From: Sphingomonadaceae bacterium
GTDB lineage: Bacteria; Pseudomonadota; Alphaproteobacteria; Sphingomonadales; Sphingomonadaceae
Length of the DNA: 5,533 nucleotides
Direction: 5' to 3'
Assembly: GCA_947451875.1 (NCBI GenBank)
Contig: CANGBE010000112.1
Span: 1 to 5,533 of the forward strand
The translations under genes and the position numbers were made by a program. Positions 1 to 5,505 of the stretch are shown piece after piece (within the stretch, counting starts at the first letter, position 1; each line of letters opens with the position of its first letter). Under the pieces are notes generated by a model. That model was not told where the DNA came from, made no database searches, and saw only the letters and a list, made by a program, of their open reading frames with translations.

Positions 1-314
1 ACAATCAGCTCCGCAACAGCGATAACCGACTGAATCGCCATAGTAATAGCCGGCGGAGTATCAATTACTGCCAGTTTAAAGCCCTGTGTTCGCAGCACCT
101 GCAAATCTGCAGCCAGCCGCGAGACAGTGGTCTGGGCGAATGCGGGAAACTCCGCTTCACGTTCATTCCACCAATCGGCCAGCGATCCTTGCGGATCGAT
201 GTCGATAAGTACGACCGGGCCAGCGCCGGAGCGCTGCGCCTGCACGGCCAGATGACCAGACAATGTCGTCTTGCCAGATCCGCCCTTCTGCGATGCCAGA
301 GCCAGTACGCGCAA
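1..314 (-). CDS. ParA-family ATPase, N-terminal part (cut by window edge)
   Basis: Deviant Walker ATPase of the ParA/MinD family, which uses ATP-dependent dimerisation and non-specific DNA binding to segregate plasmids or chromosomes or to position protein cargo in the cytoplasm. The visible 104 codons read MRVLALASQKGGSGKTT at the start: this is the deviant Walker A box with the signature lysine K10 and the P-loop K15. Walker A' is LIDIDPQGS (residues 37-44) and Walker B is LAVIDTPP (81-88). The C-terminal part lies beyond position 1. I chose the TTG at 314-312 because AAGGGG lies 8 bases upstream (minus strand, 328-323) and the resulting N-terminus matches the usual family start. An in-frame ATG at 353-351 would add 13 residues but has no visible ribosome binding site. 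No parB is visible, so it may be an orphan ParA rather than the chromosomal parAB copy. The family call is firm; the cargo is unknown. Confidence 0.93.
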   Translation of the reverse strand, partial: MRVLALASQKGGSGKTTLSGHLAVQAQRSGAGPVVLIDIDPQGSLADWWNEREAEFPAFAQTTVSRLAADLQVLRTQGFKLAVIDTPPAITMAIQSVIAVAELI

Positions 315-322
315 AATCAAAT

Positions 323-328
323 CCCCTT
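323..328 (-). promoter_or_regulatory. Ribosome binding site that decides a TTG start for the ParA gene
   Basis: On the minus strand AAGGGG (328-323) is followed by 8 bases and then TTG at 314-312. This spacing is close to ideal for a Shine-Dalgarno site. It favours the TTG over the in-frame ATG at 353, which lies upstream of this site. A second in-frame TTG at 320-318 is too close to use it. Confidence 0.5.
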
Positions 329-332
329 GGAT

Positions 333-367
333 GCAAAGCGCGGCAAAGCGCATGTGCGTTCGCGCTT
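333..367. repeat. Tandem 9-bp repeat with an inverted third copy, upstream of the ParA gene
   Basis: GCAAAGCGC occurs twice, at 333-341 and 343-351, with a 10-bp period (one helical turn). An inverted partial copy, CGCGCTT, lies at 361-367 and pairs perfectly with AAGCGCG at 336-342. Nested inside is CGCA-TG-TGCG (349-358). In RNA made from the minus strand this could fold as a hairpin just upstream of the AAGGGG ribosome binding site. It could instead be a protein-binding operator, since ParA-type genes are often autoregulated. The repeats are seen directly; the role is inferred. Confidence 0.45.
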
Positions 368-521
368 AAAAGACCAGAACCTCCCTAATTTTCCCTTAAC
401 GGCCCGGCAGGGGAATTTTTGCCTGTTATCAGTAAACACACAGAGCGTTGCAGCCTTTGCCGAAGGTTAAAGCTGTGCCAGTAGTAGTAGTTAACGTGTA
501 TGCACCGGGCGGGGTCGCCTG

Positions 522-1637
522 ATGTTCAGGGTGAAGCAGATGAACAGACGCCTTAATATTGGTTTGAGATTGATGACTGGCCTGATGCTCGTTCTTCCAG
601 CAGGTGCGATAGCCCAAACCACAGATTTGCCAGCCGCAACGAACGCTATCAAGGAATGGGAAGCCTTGTCCAAGCGTGGCGATGCCGAGGCGCAGTTTGC
701 ACTGGCTGAGGCCTATAAGTGGGGCAAGGGTGTTAAGCCCGATCTGAAGAAGGCCGAAATGTATTATGGCAAGGCGGCAGCCCAGGGACATATGCAGGCC
801 TCTGACGAATACGGGCTGATGCTGTTTGATCGCGGTGAGAAGGAAAGTGCCTTCCCCTATGTAAAAGCTGCAAGCGACCGCGGTGACGCCCGAGCCCAGT
901 ATCTGGTCGCCATTGCCCATTTCAACGGCGACCTAGCCCCCAAGGACTGGGTACGTGCATATGCCCTGATGTCTTTGGCACAAACCGCTGGTTTACCGCA
1001 GGCCGGGGTGGCCCTGCCGAAATTTGATCAATTCATTCCGCTCGCCCAGCGCCAGCAGGGTGTTGCGCTCTCCCAGCAGATTGCAACCGAAGCAGAAGCG
1101 ACGCGCAATCGACAGATCGCTTCTGCTGGCCTTGGAGCAACCGCTGTTCCACCTGCATACGCGCCGCCGCCGATTCAGGCCTTGCCACGGGCAGTGATCC
1201 CGGCACCGGAAAATGCGGTTGCGGCTGCGCAACAGACCGCGAGCGAGGCAAATCCGCGAATTGCCGGAGCTGACTATGCGAGGCCCAGGGTAATCGCCCA
1301 GCCGCCTGCTCCAAAGCCAGCCTTAGTGGTCGCCAGCGCACCGCCAAAACCAGTTGTTTTAGCTCCATCTACGCCGCGTCCAACGATCACTGCGCCATCG
1401 GCTGCCAGCAATGGCAGCTGGCGCATCGAGTTTGGCGCATTCGGAGTCAACGCCAATGCAGATGCCCTATGGTCCAAGCTCAAGGTCCGCCCTGAACTTG
1501 CAGGGCACCCCCGGTTCAATGCTCCCGCCGGTAGCGTGATCAAGTTGCAAGCAGGCGGTTTTAGTGAAGAAACAGCCCGCGGCACCTGCGGCAAATTGAC
1601 TGCTGCGGGCTTCACCTGTGTGCCCGTTCGGAACTGA
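522..1637 (+). CDS. Secreted Sel1-repeat and SPOR-domain protein
   Basis: Predicted periplasmic protein of 371 residues. It has a signal peptide (basic NRR near residue 8, hydrophobic core about 14-28, likely cleavage after AIA at 31). Sel1-like helical repeats follow at about 50-157 (RGDAEAQFALAEAYKWGKG, then RGDARAQYLVAIAHFNGD). A long Pro/Ala-rich linker spans about 203-295. A C-terminal SPOR domain covers about 298-370 (start SWRIEFGAFG, end AAGFTCVPV). SPOR domains bind glycan strands lacking stem peptides at division septa, and Sel1 repeats mediate protein contacts, so an envelope or division-linked scaffold role is likely but inferred. C356 and C366 in the SPOR domain could form a disulfide. 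An alternative start at ATG 540 (MNRRLN) also gives a good signal peptide and has GGTGA 5 bases upstream; GGCGG at 508-512 would serve the 522 start. The next gene follows after only 5 bp, suggesting an operon. Confidence 0.9.
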   Translation: MFRVKQMNRRLNIGLRLMTGLMLVLPAGAIAQTTDLPAATNAIKEWEALSKRGDAEAQFALAEAYKWGKGVKPDLKKAEMYYGKAAAQGHMQASDEYGLMLFDRGEKESAFPYVKAASDRGDARAQYLVAIAHFNGDLAPKDWVRAYALMSLAQTAGLPQAGVALPKFDQFIPLAQRQQGVALSQQIATEAEATRNRQIASAGLGATAVPPAYAPPPIQALPRAVIPAPENAVAAAQQTASEANPRIAGADYARPRVIAQPPAPKPALVVASAPPKPVVLAPSTPRPTITAPSAASNGSWRIEFGAFGVNANADALWSKLKVRPELAGHPRFNAPAGSVIKLQAGGFSEETARGTCGKLTAAGFTCVPVRN

Positions 1638-1642
1638 GACTC

Positions 1643-2899
1643 ATGTCCAGCCCGGTCAGTGAGTCAACGCGTTCCGAACGGATCACCTCACTAGACTTGA
1701 TCCGGGGTGTTGCGATCCTTGGAATTCTTGCTGTTAACATCGAAGGCTTCGGCGCGCCTTGGGCTGGGGCAATCAGCCCGGACTGGAACGGACCAGCATC
1801 GGCCAGCGATCACTTCGCGTATCTTGTCACCATGGTGTTATTTGAGGGTAAGATGCGAGTCCTACTCTCGCTGCTCTTCGGGGCGAGCCTTGTGCTTTTC
1901 ATTGGCAATGCAGAGGCATCAGGACGCAATGGCGACACCGCACAAATGCGCCGCTTGTTCTGGCTGGCAGTAATTGGTTACCTGCACTTTCTGTTCTGGT
2001 GGGGCGATATCCTGTTCACCTATGCCTTGGCCGGTTTCGCCGTGCTGATTGCGCGGCACTTGCCAAACAAGGCCATGGTGCCCGCCGCATTGCTCATCTT
2101 CACGGCATGGCATGCCAATGGGATGGCTGCCTCGGTGCAGCCGATTCTGGCCGAGATCAGCCTCAACCAGGCGCAACACGAATTGCGAGTAAATCTCACT
2201 GCCGAAGAGACCGCCATTAAGCAGCAACGCGATCAGGAGCACCTCGATGGCCTAGCAGAGATGGCGCGCGAGGCCGGGAGCCTGCCAGCACTCATTCACC
2301 ACAAGCTCACGCATGAGGCCGACTTTCCGCTCACCATTGCCGTGGTGACCTTTGGCGAAACCTTTCCGCTGATGCTGATCGGCATCGCCCTATTCCGCTG
2401 CGGATTCTTCACCGGCGGTTGGCCCCGGCGGCGGCTCAAACAAATGGCCGTCGCGGGAATTATCGTCGGTGGCCTTGCAACAACTGGACTGGCCGGTTTC
2501 ATTGCCGGACAGAACTTCTCACCCGGAATTGTTCAGGCCGTGCTGGCTTGGTGGACCGCCCTCCCCCATTTGGCGATGAGTCTGGGCTATGCCGCAGTGC
2601 TTGTTCTGATCGCGCAGAACGGGGCGGATAGCTGGCTGGCCTCGCGCGTTGCCGCCATCGGCAAGGTGGCGCTGAGTAACTACATCGGTTGCACGCTGAT
2701 CTTCACCGGACTGTTCTATGGTTGGGGCTTTGGCCTGATAGGAAAGATACCGGAGCGCTGGTATTTGCCGATGGTCTTCACCGCTTGGATTGTCATGCTG
2801 CTGATCAGCAAGAGCTGGCTCAAGCGGCATCGGCAGGGTCCAGTTGAATGGCTTTGGCGATCGTTGGCCCAATGGCAGGTAATGCCGTTTCGGCGCTAG
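1643..2899 (+). CDS. DUF418-family multipass inner-membrane protein
   Basis: Integral membrane protein of 418 residues with about ten hydrophobic segments. The family hallmark near the N-terminus is seen as SLDLIRGVAILGILAVNI (residues 16-33). The C-terminal DUF418 domain (about 240-410) includes GKVALSNYI (340-348), WGFGLIG (371-377) and GPVEWLWRSL (399-408). A charged, probably non-membrane stretch lies at about 175-230. Relatives such as E. coli YeiB have no established biochemical function. A distant relation to membrane acyltransferases is often suggested, but no catalytic residue can be assigned here. The ATG is 5 bp after the upstream stop and its ribosome binding site is weak, so translational coupling with the SPOR gene is plausible. 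The following gene, der, is convergent, so this gene ends the operon. Confidence 0.9.
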   Translation: MSSPVSESTRSERITSLDLIRGVAILGILAVNIEGFGAPWAGAISPDWNGPASASDHFAYLVTMVLFEGKMRVLLSLLFGASLVLFIGNAEASGRNGDTAQMRRLFWLAVIGYLHFLFWWGDILFTYALAGFAVLIARHLPNKAMVPAALLIFTAWHANGMAASVQPILAEISLNQAQHELRVNLTAEETAIKQQRDQEHLDGLAEMAREAGSLPALIHHKLTHEADFPLTIAVVTFGETFPLMLIGIALFRCGFFTGGWPRRRLKQMAVAGIIVGGLATTGLAGFIAGQNFSPGIVQAVLAWWTALPHLAMSLGYAAVLVLIAQNGADSWLASRVAAIGKVALSNYIGCTLIFTGLFYGWGFGLIGKIPERWYLPMVFTAWIVMLLISKSWLKRHRQGPVEWLWRSLAQWQVMPFRR

Positions 2900-2916
2900 A
2901 GCTTACTGAGTAAGTC

Positions 2917-2985
2917 GCACCAGCCCACTCCCAGCGCGGACACTCAACGGAATTGCACGCTATGGGCCGGCCAGCGGGCTGGTGC
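2917..2985. repeat. 10-bp perfect inverted repeat in the DUF418-der gap
   Basis: GCACCAGCCC at 2917-2926 is the exact reverse complement of GGGCTGGTGC at 2976-2985, with 49 bp between the arms. The right arm also overlaps a smaller hairpin, CCAG-CGGG-CTGG at 2971-2982, so two alternative folds compete. No T run follows either, so this is not a classical terminator by itself. It may help 3'-end formation or protect the transcript of the rightward operon. Confidence 0.4.
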
Positions 2986-3003
2986 CGAACGGATGGCAAT
3001 CGG

Positions 3004-3033
3004 AAAAATCTAATCCTTGGCGAAGGGATTTTT
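3004..3033. terminator. Probable bidirectional intrinsic terminator overlapping the der stop
   Basis: A hairpin with arms AATCCTT (3012-3018) and AAGGGATT (3023-3030, one bulged G) and loop GGCG is flanked by AAAAA at 3004-3008 and TTTTT at 3029-3033. Read on the minus strand it ends der: the stem covers its last codons and the stop TAG (3012-3010), followed by ATTTTTCC. Read on the plus strand it is followed by a short T run and could stop the DUF418 transcript. The stem is short, so efficiency is uncertain. Confidence 0.5.
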
Positions 3034-4380
3034 CGCCGAGCGCAAGTTCAGACGGATCGGCACAGCGTCAAAGCCCAGCTCGCGCCGGATACCGTTGATC
3101 AGATAGCGCTGATACGAGGTTGGCAGGTCGTCCAGCCGCGTACCGAACAGCACGAAACCGGGCGGCCTTGTTTTGGCCTGCGTGATATAGCGCAGCTTGA
3201 TCCGCTTGCCGCCCGGAGCTGGCGGCGGGTTGGCCTCCAGCGCGGAATCGAACCAGCGATTGAGCAGACCGGTAGGAACCCGCTTTGACCATGCTTCGCG
3301 AATCTCGAAACCAACGCGGATCAGCTCGTCCAGACCCTTTCCGGTGCGCGCCGAAACCGAGAGCAACGGCACGCCTTTGACCTGTGCCAGACCTTCGTCG
3401 AGCGCCCCTCTGATGCCGTTGAACAGGCCCGACGGCCCTTCAGCAACGTCCCACTTATTGATTGCAATGATCAAAGCGCGGCCCTCTTCAAGGACCTTTG
3501 AGGCGATCTTGAGATCCTGATGCTCAAGGCCTTGGGTTGCATCGAGCAGAAGCACGACAACCTCGGCAAAATCGATGGCGTGAAGCGCATCGGCGACTGA
3601 CATCTTCTCCAGCTTTTCGATCACCCGCGCCTTTTTGCGCATGCCAGCCGTGTCGATCAGCCGCACCGGCCGTTCCTCGCCGGTCTTGGGATCGGTCCAG
3701 AGCCAATCAACTGCAATCGAATCCCGCGTGATCCCAGCTTCTGGTCCGGTGAGCAATCGGTCTTCACGAAGCATCGCATTGATAAGCGTTGACTTGCCAG
3801 CATTAGGCCGCCCGACGATGGCAAGCTTGAGTGGACCGGAGAGTTCATCTTCCTCCTCGGCAAATTCATCGAATTCAGGCTGCTTATCATCCAGATGCGG
3901 CAGCAAGGCCTCGAACAAGTCGCCCATGCCTTCGCCGTGCTCAGCTGACAGCGCAACGGGCTCACCAAAGCCAAGAGCGAAGCTTTCGAAAAGGCCGTGA
4001 TCGCCCTGTTTGCCTTCAGCCTTATTAGCGATCAGGACAACCGGTACCTTCGCTTGACGCAGCCAGCGGCCGATTTCCTCGTCAAGCGGAGTGAGTCCAG
4101 CTCTGGAGTCGATCACGAATAGCGCAAGATCAGCCCCGTCCAGCGATGCCTCGGTCTGCATACGCATCCGTCCTGGCAGGGTTGCAGGATCAAGATCCTC
4201 CCAACCGGCGGTATCGACAATTGTAAATTCAAGACCCAGCAGGTTGACGTCGCCAAAGCGGCGATCACGGGTCACACCGGGCTGATCGTCGACCAGCGCG
4301 AGCTTTTTGCCGACAAGCCGGTTGAACAGGGTCGACTTGCCGACGTTGGGTCGACCGATGATGATGACTTGTGGTTTCAT
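3010..4380 (-). CDS. der: Ribosome biogenesis GTPase Der (EngA)
   Basis: Essential double GTPase needed for maturation and stability of the 50S ribosomal subunit; cytoplasmic. At 456 residues it is full length for the family. First G domain: GRPNVGKST (G1, 9-17), PGVTRD (G2, 34-39), DTAGW (G3, 56-60), NKAE (G4, 119-122) and SAE (G5, 145-147). An acidic linker follows at about 168-180. Second G domain: GRPNAGKST (190-198), GITRDS (216-221), DTAGM (243-247), NKWD (308-311) and SAR (343-345). The C-terminal KH-like domain spans about 360-450 (KLRYITQAKTRPPGFVLF). All motifs are intact. NKAE in place of NKxD in the first domain is common in Der. The start ATG has only a weak GGA upstream, but the protein begins directly at the first beta strand of the G domain. 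It is divergent from the CHAP gene across 126 bp and convergent with the DUF418 gene. Confidence 0.98.
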   Translation of the reverse strand: MKPQVIIIGRPNVGKSTLFNRLVGKKLALVDDQPGVTRDRRFGDVNLLGLEFTIVDTAGWEDLDPATLPGRMRMQTEASLDGADLALFVIDSRAGLTPLDEEIGRWLRQAKVPVVLIANKAEGKQGDHGLFESFALGFGEPVALSAEHGEGMGDLFEALLPHLDDKQPEFDEFAEEEDELSGPLKLAIVGRPNAGKSTLINAMLREDRLLTGPEAGITRDSIAVDWLWTDPKTGEERPVRLIDTAGMRKKARVIEKLEKMSVADALHAIDFAEVVVLLLDATQGLEHQDLKIASKVLEEGRALIIAINKWDVAEGPSGLFNGIRGALDEGLAQVKGVPLLSVSARTGKGLDELIRVGFEIREAWSKRVPTGLLNRWFDSALEANPPPAPGGKRIKLRYITQAKTRPPGFVLFGTRLDDLPTSYQRYLINGIRRELGFDAVPIRLNLRSAKNPFAKD

Positions 4381-4424
4381 GGTTGCTTAGTCCAGTGGCC
4401 TTTCCGGCAGATTTCTGCAAGCTC

Positions 4425-4464
4425 TGCGGCAAGATCATGCCGAATGGCGACAAATGTTGCCGCA
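4425..4464. promoter_or_regulatory. 8-bp inverted repeat between der and the CHAP gene (possible operator or back-to-back -35 elements)
   Basis: TGCGGCAA at 4425-4432 is the exact reverse complement of TTGCCGCA at 4457-4464, with 24 bp between. Arm centres are 32 bp apart, about three helical turns. A third similar motif, TGCCGAAT, lies at 4438-4445. Each arm contains TTGCCG facing outward, one toward der and one toward the CHAP gene, so the symmetry may simply reflect divergent -35 elements. A regulator binding both arms is the alternative. Confidence 0.4.
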
Positions 4465-4483
4465 TGTTAACCATATGTATAAA
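4457..4483 (+). promoter_or_regulatory. Candidate sigma-70 promoter of the CHAP gene
   Basis: TTGCCG (4457-4462) as -35 and TATAAA (4478-4483) as -10 are separated by 15 bp, shorter than the usual 17 bp but within the range reported for alphaproteobacterial promoters. Transcription would begin near 4490 and give a leader of only about 17-30 bases. It is the only clear AT-rich -10 candidate in this gap. Confidence 0.35.
4467..4474 (+). promoter_or_regulatory. CtrA-like half-site TTAACCAT
   Basis: TTAACCAT matches the half-site motif described for the alphaproteobacterial cell-cycle regulator CtrA. It lies between the candidate -35 and -10 of the CHAP gene, where binding would be expected to block rather than activate that promoter, or it may act on the divergent der promoter. 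No second TTAA lies at the 7-bp spacing of the full CtrA box. An 8-mer match alone is weak evidence. Confidence 0.3.
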
Positions 4484-4506
4484 TCCTAGGGTTACCTCAT
4501 CCAGTC

Positions 4507-5130
4507 ATGGAACGAGGCATGACTCTCCGCACCACCTTTGCACTGGCAGCAGCCTTGGCGATAAGCGCTATCCCGGCCAACGCCAGCGGCGTATCCGAAT
4601 TTGCGCTGGTAAGCGGCGGCGGGGCCATAACGTTGCCTGTGGCGCTGCAATGCGTTCCTTATGCCCGTTCAGTGTCTGGCATCCAGATTCGCGGTGATGC
4701 TTGGACATGGTGGGACAAGGCCGCTGGCACTTATGCGCGCGGCTATCGACCAAAGGTTGGAGCGGTAATGGCGTTCAAGCCTTACGGCAAAATGGAACTC
4801 GGCCATGTTGCGGCGGTGAGCAAGATCGTAGATTCGCGCACTATCTTGCTCCGTCACGCCAACTGGTCGCTAATCAACGGGACGCGCGGCCAGATCGAAA
4901 ATGACGTCCAGGCAATGGACGTTTCGCCGAACAATGACTGGAGTCAGGTGCGAGTCTGGTTCGCTCCGCTGCAGGGTCTGGGCGGCACAGCATGGCCGGT
5001 GCAGGGCTTCATTTACAACGAAAAGCCGAGATCATTTAAGCTTAAGGCACGGCCAAGCGACACTCAAGACCCGAACGATATTTACGTCAACGACCCCATC
5101 GGCGCGATCATAGCAGCCTATCGGAGCTAG
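4507..5130 (+). CDS. Secreted CHAP-domain cysteine hydrolase
   Basis: Small exported protein of 207 residues. A signal peptide covers residues 1-26 (hydrophobic AALAISAI, cleavage after ANA). The CHAP (NlpC/P60-like) domain spans about 45-125: catalytic Cys49 in LQCVPYAR, PKVGAVMAF (82-90), catalytic His100 in GHVAAV, and likely third residue Asn119 in LRHANWS. CHAP enzymes usually cut amide bonds in peptidoglycan, so a cell-wall amidase or endopeptidase role in the periplasm is inferred; the substrate is unproven. The C-terminal part (about 140-207, with DWSQVRVWF and WPVQGFIYN) is not a standard wall-binding domain that I recognise. An alternative start at ATG 4519 (MTLRTTF) also leaves a good signal peptide and has GGA 7 bases upstream; neither start has a strong ribosome binding site. 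Its stop is 2 bp from the stop of the convergent DUF3297 gene. Confidence 0.88.
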   Translation: MERGMTLRTTFALAAALAISAIPANASGVSEFALVSGGGAITLPVALQCVPYARSVSGIQIRGDAWTWWDKAAGTYARGYRPKVGAVMAFKPYGKMELGHVAAVSKIVDSRTILLRHANWSLINGTRGQIENDVQAMDVSPNNDWSQVRVWFAPLQGLGGTAWPVQGFIYNEKPRSFKLKARPSDTQDPNDIYVNDPIGAIIAAYRS

Positions 5131-5132
5131 GT

Positions 5133-5426
5133 TCAGTCCGCTTTAGCCACTGGCGCGTCGTCACCAAGATCTTCAAACCAAGCTTCAACTTCACCATTGA
5201 GCTTCAGCGTCAGCGGCTGGCCCTTGCGGTCCATCGTCTTGCCCGCCTGAACCCGCACCCATCCTTCGGAAATACAGTATTCCTCAACATTGTGGCGCAC
5301 GACGCCCTTAAAACGGATGCCTACACCGCGTTGGAGCAAGTCCGCATTGAAAAACGGACTACGCGGATTGATCGCGAGGTGATCGGGGGGAAGGTCCGGG
5401 CCGGCAGAGATGGTTTCATCGCTCAT
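5133..5426 (-). CDS. DUF3297-family small protein
   Basis: Predicted soluble protein of 97 residues. I recognise the DUF3297 pattern: PPDHLAINPRSPFF (residues 13-26), RGVGIRFKG (33-41), VEEYCISEGWVRV (47-59), AGKTMDRKGQPLTLKLNG (61-78). It has no signal peptide or membrane segment. The biochemical function of the family is unknown. The start ATG at 5426-5424 (MSDET) is chosen because family members usually begin shortly before the PDHL motif. In-frame ATGs at 5438 and 5477 would add 4 or 17 residues (MASRELTSEQ...), and GGAAGG lies about 11 bases before the 5477 start, so the longer form cannot be excluded. It is convergent with the CHAP gene and divergent from the tRNA. Confidence 0.85.
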   Translation of the reverse strand: MSDETISAGPDLPPDHLAINPRSPFFNADLLQRGVGIRFKGVVRHNVEEYCISEGWVRVQAGKTMDRKGQPLTLKLNGEVEAWFEDLGDDAPVAKAD

Positions 5427-5505
5427 GCACCGCGCCATTAGGCAGCTTTGCTCGCTTGTCAATTCACGCGAGGCCATCTAAGGGCGCGCCTTCCGCTTCT
5501 AGAGC

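Noticed and set aside
391..415. Imperfect inverted repeat TTCCCT / AGGGGAA between the ParA and SPOR genes
   Set aside because: Arms are short and need a bulge, flanks do not extend the pairing, and no transcript is known to end here.
480..491. (AGT)4 trinucleotide run upstream of the SPOR gene
   Set aside because: Only four units in a non-coding leader; too short to claim slippage or phase variation.
366..494. Four TTAA tetramers in the ParA-SPOR gap, considered as CtrA boxes
   Set aside because: None has the TTAA-N7-TTAA spacing and none continues as TTAACCAT.
429..920. Long minus-strand open frame (163 codons) opposite the SPOR gene
   Set aside because: It runs antisense through the signal peptide and Sel1 region of a gene with clear domains, has no recognisable motifs and is best explained as a shadow frame.
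3635..4000. Plus-strand open frame (121 codons) opposite der, rich in Ser
   Set aside because: It is antisense to the conserved G domains of Der and has low-complexity serine content typical of a reverse-frame artefact.
5456..5481. TTGTCA (5456-5461) with ATCTAA (5476-5481) as promoter of the tRNA
   Set aside because: The spacer is about 14 bp and the -10 is a poor match; position is sensible but the evidence is too thin to annotate.
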